From the NCBI GenBank assembly GCA_964458485.1, contig CAYWJA010000019.1:1-31271 (forward strand): a DNA stretch of 31,271 nt. Reading direction: 5' to 3'. Origin of the DNA: CAYWJA01 sp964458485 (GTDB lineage Bacteria > Patescibacteriota > Gracilibacteria > UM-FILTER-43-11). Below are positions 15,120-22,332 of the stretch, one piece after another. The position numbers and the translations under genes were made by a program. The notes beneath the pieces are model-generated. The model did no database searches, was not told the origin of the DNA, and saw nothing but the letters and a program-made list of their open reading frames with translations. Within the stretch, counting starts at the first letter, position 1. Each line of letters opens with the position of its first letter.

Positions 15120-15557
15120 ATGTCCATAAGAATAACACCTGATAACTACGTAGCAGTTGGTCAAGATATTATTAGAGATCCTGACAATTTTAATATTGAT
15201 CATATAATTCAAGTCAGAAGACATCTGATGGGATATCTTAGAAATCCCGACAGAATAGAGTTTCCATATTTAAGTGATCTAAAGGGGCTGACTTCCAAAT
15301 TAAGAGATTTATTACTTCTAAAATTAACTGCACAACCGGATGGCATGCCTTATGCCATCGCTAATGCCTGCATTTCACAAATCAAGAGGCCTGATGCCCT
15401 GCTTAAACTAGCTACAGTAGATGAAATTGAATGTGCATTTTTATTAATCCTTGAGGCTGCCCGCGGTAATAATCACATAACTAGTGCTGATGATGTAGAT
15501 CAAGCAGTTTTATGTAATGCTATGGCTATGATTGCTGAATATCGAACAATGTTCTAA
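15120..15557 (+). CDS. orphan 145-aa cytoplasmic protein
   Basis: Not recognised. The protein is mostly helical, mildly acidic, and lacks a signal peptide or membrane segment. The middle (residues about 60-95) is hydrophobic helix material (LRDLLLLKLTAQ, AIANACISQI) and the end is alanine-rich helix. It has a near-consensus promoter and a very short leader, and is followed by another small orphan with its own promoter, so the pair is not an operon. The strong promoter and clean frame argue that it is real. Function unknown. Confidence 0.65.
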   Translation: MSIRITPDNYVAVGQDIIRDPDNFNIDHIIQVRRHLMGYLRNPDRIEFPYLSDLKGLTSKLRDLLLLKLTAQPDGMPYAIANACISQIKRPDALLKLATVDEIECAFLLILEAARGNNHITSADDVDQAVLCNAMAMIAEYRTMF

Positions 15558-15562
15558 AAGCC

Positions 15563-15590
15563 TTGACATATTATATTTTTATGCTAAAAT
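15563..15590 (+). promoter_or_regulatory. promoter of the 107-aa orphan gene
   Basis: Perfect TTGACA at 15563-15568, a 16-base spacer and TAAAAT at 15585-15590 preceded directly by TGC, an extended -10. It lies just after the stop of the previous gene and 28 bases before the ATG at 15618. Confidence 0.85.
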
Positions 15591-15617
15591 AAGCTTATAT
15601 TCTTTAAAATTATAATT

Positions 15618-15941
15618 ATGAATTCATCCAATCATGAACCAATACAATCACCAGATCACCTGCTCCCACAAAAAGCGTCTAAAAATTCTACAGCACGTAG
15701 AATGCTACAAGTGCCATCTTCCTCATTGCCTGCTTTGCTAAAAAAAGCTACATTACAGGAAGTTAAAGATGCAAGAGAATTAATGAAGGAGTATCTTGCT
15801 AAAGACATTAAAAAATATGGACATATGCCACTATCCTGGGCACATGAAGACTCTAGGCGTGATCTAGGGGCAAGTATGGAATTAGTTAATGATCAAATTT
15901 TCCAAATGCAAGACTTTTGTGAAGTTGATCCATTAGTCTAA
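15618..15941 (+). CDS. orphan 107-aa protein
   Basis: Not recognised. A Ser/Pro/Gln-rich, probably flexible N-terminal 35 residues is followed by helical, charged sequence (LQEVKDARELMKEYLAKD). No export signal. Its stop codon overlaps the stop of the convergent glutamine synthetase gene (shared CTAA), an unusually tight convergent end with no terminator between. It has its own near-consensus promoter. Confidence 0.6.
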   Translation: MNSSNHEPIQSPDHLLPQKASKNSTARRMLQVPSSSLPALLKKATLQEVKDARELMKEYLAKDIKKYGHMPLSWAHEDSRRDLGASMELVNDQIFQMQDFCEVDPLV

Positions 15942-17407
15942 AACTTATTCCAAAGCACCTGATTAGTCACCTCATGATGATACCAAACCTCCCCTGCTTT
16001 AACGCGAGTACCAAGTTCACGTGGACAGCGGTCGGCAGAGTTCTCTTTTAATTTGGCATATTTTTGACTATTCACATCAAGCATTACTTCTTTTATGAAG
16101 TCGCTTCTTTTAAATGCACGAATGGCTGAATCTATATTCCCCGGTAATTTTTTAACAGGCTTGTCATGAAGCAATTCATATTCCTTTATTTCTTTTTTAG
16201 ATGCAAACATGCCTTTTAACCCTGACTTTAAAATAAGGAAATAAGCCAAATATGGATTTACATCCGGTGAAACTGTTCGTACTTCTATACGTGCAGATCT
16301 ACTATTTCCGATAGGCACACGAATCATTGCACTGCGATCAGCACTAGATACTTTAATTGCATTAGGAGCTTCGTAGGCAGGGTCAAGTCTTCTATAGGCA
16401 TTAACACTTGCATTCAGTCCAAGGCAGATATCGCTCGCATGATAAAGGACTCCTGTAATAAAATTATGAGCATTTCTAGATAGGTTATCTTTACCTTTTG
16501 TGTCATAAAAAATATTTTTACCATTTTTACCTAAAGATATATTCGTATGCATACCACTGCCATTTATTTTCATAATAGGCTTTGGCAAGAAGGACGCAGT
16601 CAATCCAAAGTTTTTAGCAATCTGACGCGCAATAACTTTGTAAAGTTGTACCTGGTCAGCAGACTGAACCATTTCTGCATATTTATAATTCATTTCGAAT
16701 TGCGAAGGTGCAACCTCCGGATGATCTTTTTCGTTTTCAAACCCAAGAGCTCTTGTTGCCTCTGCAAGCCTATCTATAAATTGTCTTAGTGTATCCTGTG
16801 GCAAAACATTAAAATAACCACCTTTGGAAGCTAATTTAAAACCAACTCTTTCATCAAATTGCTGTTCAGCATTCTCATCCTTCAGAATCATTCCTTCAAT
16901 TTCCGGCGCAATATTAACAGTAATACTGTGTTTCTTTTTTAACTCCTCAGCAAGAAGCATTAAATTAGAACGATAATCGCCAATATACGGCATGTTGTCC
17001 TGGCCTATGACATTGGCAAAAAGTAATACTTTCCCATTCCCAAAGATATCTGCCGGAAGCCACCTGAATGATGACCAATCCAAAGAAAGGCGTAAATCTG
17101 AGCTACTTTGAGGTGTAAAACCTTTTATAGAAGAACCATCAAAAGTCATATTATCGTAAGTGCTCATAAGATAATGCTTATTATAATCCAACATATGGAA
17201 CTTTCCTTCCAAATCAGAAAAACAAACTGTGACTGCCTTAATAGCATCTTCTTCTTTCAGAATTTCAATAAACTTTTTTTCGAAAAAACTATTTGGCTTA
17301 CCGGATTTACGTTTCTTTTTTATTTCTAAATTTCTTTCAGCTAATTCGGAATAACTTAATTCAAGGAAGTTTGCGCTATCTTTTAGGCGGGGGGTTTGTG
17401 TTTGCAT
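15938..17407 (-). CDS. glnA: glutamine synthetase
   Basis: This 489-aa protein belongs to the glutamine synthetase family, which makes glutamine from glutamate, ammonia and ATP. Visible signatures are FDGSSIKGF near residue 90, the metal ligands in PEIEGMIL (Glu169, Glu171; the usual form is EPEFFL), HPEVAPSQFEMN near 230, NGSGMHTNISL with His287, NAYRRLDPAYEAP, and RVPIGNSRSARIEVRT. The N-terminus is about 40-50 residues longer than usual and basic. No typical adenylylation-site segment (NLYDLPPEE) is seen. The slightly divergent ligand motif leaves a related gamma-glutamyl ligase possible. No ammonium-sensing partner lies nearby. Confidence 0.86.
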   Translation of the reverse strand: MQTQTPRLKDSANFLELSYSELAERNLEIKKKRKSGKPNSFFEKKFIEILKEEDAIKAVTVCFSDLEGKFHMLDYNKHYLMSTYDNMTFDGSSIKGFTPQSSSDLRLSLDWSSFRWLPADIFGNGKVLLFANVIGQDNMPYIGDYRSNLMLLAEELKKKHSITVNIAPEIEGMILKDENAEQQFDERVGFKLASKGGYFNVLPQDTLRQFIDRLAEATRALGFENEKDHPEVAPSQFEMNYKYAEMVQSADQVQLYKVIARQIAKNFGLTASFLPKPIMKINGSGMHTNISLGKNGKNIFYDTKGKDNLSRNAHNFITGVLYHASDICLGLNASVNAYRRLDPAYEAPNAIKVSSADRSAMIRVPIGNSRSARIEVRTVSPDVNPYLAYFLILKSGLKGMFASKKEIKEYELLHDKPVKKLPGNIDSAIRAFKRSDFIKEVMLDVNSQKYAKLKENSADRCPRELGTRVKAGEVWYHHEVTNQVLWNKF

Positions 17408-17437
17408 ATTTTTATTTGTTAGGATTTATTATTTTCC

Positions 17438-17520
17438 TTTTGTCATCTCGACTAACATGGAGAGATCCCTCCGCTTTTCAGATAATCTAAGGGATTTCTC
17501 CACAGGGTCGAAATGACAAA
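17438..17520. mobile_element. short MITE-like element (TGTCAT family)
   Basis: Left arm TTTGTCATCTCGACT to GAGATCCCT, right arm AGGGATTTCTCC to TCGAAATGACAAA, about 20 bases apart. The arms are imperfect reverse complements and match the element at 4121-4248. The right flank (CGAAATGACAAAGGGGA) also matches the 20-bp tandem unit at 4061-4140, so the two loci share more than the arms. Confidence 0.75.
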
Positions 17521-17543
17521 GGGGAGTTTAGTATGTTCGGCAA

Positions 17544-17673
17544 AAAATATGACGTCAATTTGATTCAGACGCAAGAGTTTTTTTATCCCAAAAAATGACG
17601 TCGAAAAATATGACACCAGACTTGCCACCTTATTAAATTAATGATAATTTAAAAAGTGTCGGGAATTTCGACA
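17544..17673 (+). promoter_or_regulatory. possible operator region of the TrmB-type gene
   Basis: Three related words, TGACGTC (17550 and 17596) and TGACACC (17611), each preceded by an A-rich run, occur in the leader region, followed by a perfect inverted repeat TGTCG-7-CGACA at 17657-17673, about 30 bases before the ATG at 17704. Regulators of this class often bind short inverted repeats near their own promoter; the assignment here is inference. A clear -10 could not be fixed. Confidence 0.4.
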
Positions 17674-17703
17674 ACAACTTCATATAGCGTAATTTTTATT
17701 AAT

Positions 17704-18444
17704 ATGGTTTCGTATAAAATTCTAACAAAACTTGGATTTTCTGAAAAAGAAGCAAAATTATATTTAGCATGTCTTGAGGTTGGATCGGGCACTGTTTTGC
17801 AAATCAGTAAGAGGTCAGAAATCCCCCGTGGATCCGCATATGACATACTTGAAGAAATGCTCGAAAAAGGATATGTAAGCAAAATCCACAAAAATAAACA
17901 TATTGTATTCAGCGCTGTTGATCCGGAAGTACTTAAAGATAGATTTGAAGACAGGGTTCGTGATCTTGAAATCGCTCTGCCTGAATTAAAAGGCCTCTTT
18001 AATAAACAATCACAGCCAAAAGTCCGTTACTTTGAAGGGATTGATGGGGTTAAGAGGGTGTATGAAGATACTTTGACTGCAACTACAGAAATCCTAAATT
18101 ACGCTAACTCAAAAGAGATACGTATACATTGGTCTAATTACGATAATGAATATGTAAAAAAACGTATTAAAAAGAAAATATTCCTAAAAGGTATTGCGCC
18201 TGATGATGAGTTTGGTATTCAGGTAAAAAAGGAGGATAAAAAATCTATGCGTGAAATTCGTCTACTTTCCAATAAGGAATTCTCATTTACAAATGAGATC
18301 AATATTTACGATAATAAAGTTGCAATTGTCTCCTTTCAAAACGAGCCGATAGGCATTATAATAGAAAGCCAAGAAATTGCAGATACTCAGCGCGATATAT
18401 TCAAAATGGCCTGGGCGTTTGCTAAGTCGATGATTAAATTTTAA
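17704..18444 (+). CDS. TrmB-family transcriptional regulator
   Basis: This 246-aa protein has an N-terminal winged helix of the TrmB family (MVSYKILTKLGFSEKEAKLY, then ISKRSEIPRGSAYDILEEML and EKGYVSK), a coiled linker near residues 85-105 and a C-terminal ligand-binding-like part with YFEGIDGVKRVYED. TrmB proteins sense sugars or other metabolites, mostly in archaea but also in bacteria. I chose the ATG at 17704 because homologues begin at this point; a GTG at 17656 in the same frame would add 16 residues encoded by the inverted repeat. A small gene follows 4 bases downstream and is probably cotranscribed. Confidence 0.82.
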   Translation: MVSYKILTKLGFSEKEAKLYLACLEVGSGTVLQISKRSEIPRGSAYDILEEMLEKGYVSKIHKNKHIVFSAVDPEVLKDRFEDRVRDLEIALPELKGLFNKQSQPKVRYFEGIDGVKRVYEDTLTATTEILNYANSKEIRIHWSNYDNEYVKKRIKKKIFLKGIAPDDEFGIQVKKEDKKSMREIRLLSNKEFSFTNEINIYDNKVAIVSFQNEPIGIIIESQEIADTQRDIFKMAWAFAKSMIKF

Positions 18445-18448
18445 CTAT

Positions 18449-18724
18449 ATGGGTAAATTTGAAGGACAAAGCTATACACCGTCATTTACTGAATATTTAT
18501 TTAAATATAGAAAAAAGGGTGTTCACTGGAGTGCGATACCTGATTTAGCAGACGCGTCTAGTACACATAGAGCAATTGTCGTAAAAATATTGAAAGACAA
18601 TAATCTTGTTTCAGTCAATGAGCATGGCAGAATTATACATGCGGCTTTTAAGGAAAAACCTAAGGCTGACATTATAGAAGAAGATGCTGTATTAAGTGAT
18701 TTTTTTTCTAGGCATCGTTTTTAA
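18449..18724 (+). CDS. small protein cotranscribed with the TrmB-type regulator
   Basis: Not recognised by family. The 91-aa sequence WSAIPDLADASSTHRAIVVK followed by NNLVSVNEHGRII could form a small winged-helix-like DNA-binding unit, with an aromatic C-terminal tail (DFFSRHRF). It begins four bases after the regulator stop, which suggests translational coupling and a joint function. It ends three bases from the convergent smpB stop. Confidence 0.6.
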   Translation: MGKFEGQSYTPSFTEYLFKYRKKGVHWSAIPDLADASSTHRAIVVKILKDNNLVSVNEHGRIIHAAFKEKPKADIIEEDAVLSDFFSRHRF

Positions 18725-18727
18725 TGT

Positions 18728-19174
18728 CTACCTATAATTCTTCACCATCCTATCTAGCTGCCTTTTTTGCTCACGCCCTTTAATAGAGTCTCTTTTATCA
18801 TGCTTCTTTTTACCACGGGCAAGGCCTATCTGTAATTTGGCAAATCTGCCAACTAAACCAATCGACAAAGCAACCATGGTAACACCTTGTGTATTTAATT
18901 TATTTTCTATTTTATGAAGTTCGCGTTTACTTAGCAATAACTTGCGAATACGAAATGGATCATAATCCGGATTTTGGTCGTATGGATACTTACTTATATG
19001 ACAATTCTTTAAAAAAGCTTCTCCTTTTTCGATAGATACATATGCACCTTTAAGATTAATATCCCCTTTTCGAATTGATTTGATTTCCGGCCCTGTAAGC
19101 ATAATACCCGCAGTGAACTCCTGCAGAATTTCATAGTCAAAGTAGGCCTTTTTGTTTTTATTGATTAACTTCAT
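18728..19174 (-). CDS. smpB: SsrA-binding protein SmpB
   Basis: This 148-aa protein is SmpB, which binds tmRNA and brings it to stalled ribosomes. It shows the OB-fold start NKKAYFDYEI, the motif LTGPEIKSIR, LKGAYVSIEKGEAFLKNCHI, LLLSKRELHKI and the basic tail (KKKHDKRDSIKGREQKR). Length is normal. No tmRNA gene is in the window. A 12-bp repeat array begins immediately before its ATG, so there is no Shine-Dalgarno sequence and the promoter is not visible. Confidence 0.97.
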   Translation of the reverse strand: MKLINKNKKAYFDYEILQEFTAGIMLTGPEIKSIRKGDINLKGAYVSIEKGEAFLKNCHISKYPYDQNPDYDPFRIRKLLLSKRELHKIENKLNTQGVTMVALSIGLVGRFAKLQIGLARGKKKHDKRDSIKGREQKRQLDRMVKNYR

Positions 19175-19237
19175 GTAGTGGGGCGAATGGTGGGGCGTCG
19201 CTTCGCTTGGTGGGGCGAATGGTGGGGCGAGTTGTAG
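19175..19237. repeat. 12-bp repeat array, left arm of a boxed gene
   Basis: GTGGGGCGAATG at 19178 and 19210, GTGGGGCG plus a CGCTTCGC-type insert at 19190-19209, and GTGGGGCGAGTT at 19222, all at period 12. It begins directly at the smpB ATG. The inverted partner is at 19725-19771. Confidence 0.9.
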
Positions 19238-19255
19238 CTTTTTCTTATCTAATAA

Positions 19256-19630
19256 TCAATCTAGATTGTGTTTTGTTCGAAGATAAGTTATAAAATTTAC
19301 CAGTTTAACGGATAAATTTTTATATTGGCTAATGTAATATTTTGCCTTTTCTTCATCTATTATCCCTTTTTTATAAAGTTTTTCCAGGTGATTTTGAGTT
19401 TCATCACTGGACCCCATAGCTATATACAAAAAATGGACAAACTTTTTAGGGTGAAATCTTTGTGAAAATCCTTCTGTAATATTAGATGATATCGAACTAG
19501 AAGATCTTTTTATTTGATTTATTTCCGGTATTTTCCAAGAAAAAGGGATATCTGTTAATTCATATATTTCTACAGATAACTGTACTGCAATTTGATAAAT
19601 TAATAATTCCTCAACACATTTAGCATACAT
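19256..19630 (-). CDS. four-helix-bundle protein (23S rRNA IVP/bAvd-like)
   Basis: This 124-aa protein matches the four-helix-bundle family first seen in 23S rRNA intervening sequences: YQIAVQLSVEIYELT, then INQIKRSSSSISSNITEGF, FLYIAMGSSDETQNHL and a final helix. Most free-standing members have no known function; relatives called bAvd work with diversity-generating retroelements, but no reverse transcriptase or template repeat lies here. The gene is enclosed by inverted 12-bp arrays (19175-19237 and 19725-19771), so a transcript or single strand of this block would fold with the gene in the loop. Confidence 0.88.
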   Translation of the reverse strand: MYAKCVEELLIYQIAVQLSVEIYELTDIPFSWKIPEINQIKRSSSSISSNITEGFSQRFHPKKFVHFLYIAMGSSDETQNHLEKLYKKGIIDEEKAKYYISQYKNLSVKLVNFITYLRTKHNLD

Positions 19631-19724
19631 AATAATTTTTAGTTACAAAATATTCTTTTATATTCAAAAAAGCATGCTCAACTTATCACAACACTGAAAT
19701 TTCTGTCAAATAAAATAAGTAATT

Positions 19725-19771
19725 CCACTCCACAACTCGCCCCACCATTCGCCCTACAATTCGCCCAACTA
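19725..19771. repeat. 12-bp repeat array, right arm of a boxed gene
   Basis: AACTCGCCCCAC (19734), CATTCGCCCTAC (19746) and AATTCGCCCAAC (19758) are the reverse-complement forms of the units at 19178-19233. The arm ends inside the stop codon of the histidine phosphatase gene. The best shared stretch between the arms is about 23 bases. Confidence 0.9.
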
Positions 19772-20335
19772 CACGTTCAATATTTCACAATTCTCCGGAG
19801 TATAAATTGTAAAAATATCTCCGGGGGCAATTTCGTGTATATAAGCATACATCATTCTTAAAAATCCTGCATGCGTTATAAGCATAACATTTTTATCAGA
19901 ATATTCTCTCATTAAATTATTTATACTATTTACGACTCTCTTATAAAAATCTTTTACTGTTTCAGATTCCGGAAAATCATTATATAAATTAAAAATACCC
20001 TCTTTATTAAGAAACTGTGGGTAAAGCTCTGCAGCCTCAGTAAATGTTAAGTTTTCTGCCTTACCAAATTTTCTTTCACGAAAAACAGGATCTGTTTTTA
20101 AAATAGGTATGCTAATTTCCCTACTTATTATTTCTGCTGTATGCACTGTTCTACCCAGATCACTGGCAACCAAAATGTCGATATTTAAATTCTTGGCCAA
20201 TTTTCCGGCTTCCTTAGCCTGTTTTATACCCTTATCTGTTAATGGCGAATTTACACTGCCTCCTATTGCTTTCCTTTTATTAATCTCTGTCTCACCATGG
20301 CGGATGAGGAAGAGCTTTTTATTAAATAATGACAT
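19769..20335 (-). CDS. histidine phosphatase family protein
   Basis: This 188-aa protein has the phosphoglycerate-mutase-like fold: catalytic RHGE with His13 near the N-terminus, Arg62 in ASDLGRTVHTAE, Glu87 in FRERKFG and His155 in THAGFLR. Such enzymes remove phosphate from small molecules or proteins, or act as cofactor-dependent mutases; the short length favours a phosphatase of the CobC/PhoE kind. No pathway partner is adjacent. Its stop codon is built from the last repeat unit of the downstream array. Confidence 0.9.
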   Translation of the reverse strand: MSLFNKKLFLIRHGETEINKRKAIGGSVNSPLTDKGIKQAKEAGKLAKNLNIDILVASDLGRTVHTAEIISREISIPILKTDPVFRERKFGKAENLTFTEAAELYPQFLNKEGIFNLYNDFPESETVKDFYKRVVNSINNLMREYSDKNVMLITHAGFLRMMYAYIHEIAPGDIFTIYTPENCEILNV

Positions 20336-20414
20336 AATTTTTTAGTATTCATTCAATGTATAACTAAAATATACCTAACATAGAAAGATCTGTAAATCGA
20401 GTGACTAATAATGC

Positions 20415-20855
20415 CTATGTGACTTGGTTTGATTGAGTGGATTTACCTCCAAAAATACGTCTAAATAATTTGCGAATCGACTCAGGAACCATATTGTAAC
20501 TAAAACTTCCTTTTCTAATAAATTCTGTAATAAATTTGGAACATATATCCGAAAGCTCTGTTTTTAGATCTTCATTTTGATCTAAATTTGGAAATTGTCC
20601 CTCTTCCTGTATATATCTATATATTGCTTCAACTTGTTCATGACCTATTCCACTTAACTCAAAAAATAATTTTAAATCAGATCCAGAAATATTATCATCT
20701 ATAAGGGTATAGGCAGTAATTCGAAGATAATCGTGATTACCTGTTTTCATATATTCCCTATATGCCTCTTGAGCCTGTGGATAAGTAGACAGCACCTCTA
20801 TTAACCGCTGTGGCACTTCTAAACGATTATCTAATCTACTTACTATTGGAGGCAT
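20415..20855 (-). CDS. orphan 146-aa helical protein
   Basis: Not recognised. It is a soluble, mostly helical protein with an acidic middle (residues about 60-105) and a basic C-terminal end (RKLFRRIFGGKS). No export signal. It has a strong minus-strand promoter whose -35 lies in a perfect palindrome, with a short leader lacking a Shine-Dalgarno sequence, as for the other orphan genes in the window. Confidence 0.6.
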   Translation of the reverse strand: MPPIVSRLDNRLEVPQRLIEVLSTYPQAQEAYREYMKTGNHDYLRITAYTLIDDNISGSDLKLFFELSGIGHEQVEAIYRYIQEEGQFPNLDQNEDLKTELSDICSKFITEFIRKGSFSYNMVPESIRKLFRRIFGGKSTQSNQVT

Positions 20856-20876
20856 AATAAAAAATTAATTTATACA

Positions 20877-20919
20877 AATTTAGCAAAAAATTTGACAAAA
20901 GTCAAATGGATTTTAAAAC
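20877..20919. promoter_or_regulatory. divergent promoters sharing a palindrome
   Basis: The perfect inverted repeat TTTGACAAAAGTCAAA (20891-20906) contains a -35 in each direction. Minus strand: TTGACT, 17 bases, TAAATT preceded by TGC (20877-20882), driving the 146-aa orphan. Plus strand: TTGACA, 16 bases, TAAAAC (20914-20919), pointing into a gap without a protein gene. A dimeric repressor on the palindrome would block both; that is inference. Confidence 0.6.
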
Positions 20920-20925
20920 TGCCTA

Positions 20926-21115
20926 ATTAATAACAATAACCATTAACAAAAGTCACCAATGTGCCATTTACCCTATGTACTGAGCTCCTGTCTTTTAGGT
21001 GGGAAGGGCCGGTCCGATGGGCATCGGACTATAAAACCCATAACTCCCATAATGGTTATGACCGATTCAGCACATAAGGCTGAGCGAACACATTCGAATC
21101 TTTTGTTTTTGTTGT
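20926..21115 (+). ncRNA. candidate structured RNA in a 363-bp gap
   Basis: The gap between two minus-strand genes holds four hairpins in a row: GTCCGAT/ATCGGAC with loop GGGC (21012-21029), CATAAC/GTTATG (21039-21060), TTCAGC/GCTGAG (21066-21084) and CGAA/TTCG (21085-21096), followed by a T-rich run to 21115. A plausible promoter lies at 20892-20919. The GC content is higher than in other gaps. A 64-codon frame at 20959-21153 spans it but looks non-coding. I cannot name an RNA family. Confidence 0.35.
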
Positions 21116-21192
21116 TTATCTTATCTTTATTGAACCAAAAAAGTACTCAATAGTCAAATAAGATGGCTTGACAGAGGGGGGTATGTTGTATT

Positions 21193-21213
21193 TTGAGTAT
21201 AATTTGTACTCAA
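21193..21213. promoter_or_regulatory. inverted repeat after the M50 gene
   Basis: TTGAGTA-7-TACTCAA is a perfect 7-bp inverted repeat six bases past the stop of the protease gene, with a further TACTCAA half-site at 21144-21150. No T run follows, so it is a poor terminator; it could be a protein-binding site. Confidence 0.35.
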
Positions 21214-21218
21214 CAATG

Positions 21219-21836
21219 TCACGTTGCCAGCAGTATTAATGTCCTGACAAATTCATACCCATATCCTAAAAATAATCCAACAATCGAAAATCCAGATGCT
21301 TCTGATATTAATCTATCTATTATTATAAGAATAATTAAAAATATTGGTCCTTTGGCAAGAAATTCCTGATACCAATGTTCTTTAGAATGAGGTATAACCA
21401 ATCCGATAAGCTTAGAACCATCTAATGGCGCTATAGGCAGTAAATTAAATAGAAAAAGTATTATACTTAGATCAAGAATGCTTCCCAGCGATTGATATAA
21501 AAACAATGGTAAAGTCGGAGTATATTTTATAAAAATCGCAATAATAAATGCGGTGAGTAAATTACTTGCAGGGCCAGCTAATGCAATAAGTGCAGTGTCT
21601 CTTCTTGGATTTTTTAGATTATGATAATTAAACGGCACTGCTCTCCCCCATCCAAAGCCAGCAATAAAGATCATAATAGTCCCCAGTACATCTAAATGCT
21701 TTAAGGGATTCAAAGTTACCCTGCCTTCCATGTATGCTGTGGAATCTCCGAGTTTATATGCTGCCCATGCATGAGCTGCTTCATGTACAGTTATACATAC
21801 TGCGAGTGCGATGATGAGATAGATTATATCTGGCAT
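21219..21836 (-). CDS. site-2 protease family (M50) membrane protein
   Basis: This 205-aa polytopic membrane protein carries the zinc site HEAAH (His18, Glu19, His22) in the first membrane segment and the third ligand in NLLPIAPLDGSKL (Asp139), as in S2P-type intramembrane metalloproteases. It lacks a PDZ domain and is short, like the minimal YwhC/SpoIVFB-type members. Substrates in this group are unknown. Convergent with the candidate RNA at 20926-21115 and divergent from the L28 gene. Confidence 0.92.
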   Translation of the reverse strand: MPDIIYLIIALAVCITVHEAAHAWAAYKLGDSTAYMEGRVTLNPLKHLDVLGTIMIFIAGFGWGRAVPFNYHNLKNPRRDTALIALAGPASNLLTAFIIAIFIKYTPTLPLFLYQSLGSILDLSIILFLFNLLPIAPLDGSKLIGLVIPHSKEHWYQEFLAKGPIFLIILIIIDRLISEASGFSIVGLFLGYGYEFVRTLILLAT

Positions 21837-21860
21837 TTAAAATTTAAAACTTAAAATTAA

Positions 21861-21889
21861 TTGACAATAGTATAACGTAATGATAGATT
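21861..21889 (+). promoter_or_regulatory. promoter of rpmB
   Basis: Perfect TTGACA at 21861-21866, a 17-base spacer and TAGATT at 21884-21889 preceded by TGA, an extended -10. Transcription from about 21896 would place the whole repeated element at 21915-22066 in the rpmB leader. Confidence 0.7.
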
Positions 21890-21914
21890 ATGTTGGCTAA
21901 TTTTAAAAGTTAAT

Positions 21915-22066
21915 CAATAGGGAAACGCTTAAAAATGTAAAAATCTGCTTGATATAAGCATAAAATTATATTGACGCATACGTAAATTTCGCAGATTTTC
22001 ACATTTTTATCCTTCGCTACGCGCCTGCAGCGACTTCGCTACGGATCGCGTTTCTCGCTACTTATC
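21915..22066 (+). repeat. three-copy structured leader element, copy A
   Basis: It begins CAATAGG and ends GCTACTTATC, flush against the ATG of rpmB. Outer stem: GAAACGC (21922-21928) with GCGTTTC (22048-22054). Inner stem: an 18-base arm at 21931-21948 with its near-perfect complement at 21991-22008. A GC-richer hairpin region follows before the closing strand. Copies B (28229-28394) and C (26335-26496, minus) share the ends and stems with compensating base changes. Confidence 0.85.
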
Positions 22067-22258
22067 ATGGCACAAGTTTGTGAAAAATGTGGAAAAGGTC
22101 CAAAGACCGGGCATAATGTAAGTCATTCGGTACGTCGTACAAAACGTAGGTTTCTGCCTAATTTGTTTGTAAAAAAGATTACTTGTCTAAAAACAGGTAT
22201 ATCTAAAAAAATGAAGGTTTGTGCCAAATGTCTTAAGACAGCTTCTAAAGTAAAATAA
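22067..22258 (+). CDS. rpmB: 50S ribosomal protein L28
   Basis: This 63-aa basic protein is L28 of the large ribosomal subunit. It shows CEKCGKGPKTGHNVSHS, RRTKRRFLPNL and a second CAKC pair, so it is the zinc-binding four-cysteine form. The length is normal. The ATG directly follows the tail of the repeated element, without a Shine-Dalgarno sequence. tRNA-Ser follows in the same direction 74 bases downstream. Confidence 0.95.
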   Translation: MAQVCEKCGKGPKTGHNVSHSVRRTKRRFLPNLFVKKITCLKTGISKKMKVCAKCLKTASKVK

Positions 22259-22263
22259 ATTTA

Positions 22264-22296
22264 TAGTCTCAAGTCTCAAGTGCGAGTCTCAAGTCT
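22264..22296. repeat. 7-bp repeat (CAAGTCT family)
   Basis: AGTCTCA, AGTCTCA, AGTGCGA and then GTCTCAAGTCT follow at period 7, six bases after the L28 stop. Same words as at 11057-11084. Confidence 0.75.
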
Positions 22297-22332
22297 ATTG
22301 AATCGCTGTTTTATTATATCGTACTACTGCCT

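Noticed and set aside
17656..17703. GTG start for the TrmB-type regulator
   Set aside because: The added 16 residues come from the inverted repeat and AT-rich leader, whereas the family N-terminus begins at the ATG at 17704.
19256..19630. Diversity-generating retroelement
   Set aside because: The four-helix-bundle protein resembles bAvd, but no reverse transcriptase, template repeat or variable protein is present.
20959..21153. 64-codon plus-strand frame as a gene
   Set aside because: It crosses four hairpins, has no start signals or family features and an unusual composition; RNA or non-coding sequence is likelier.
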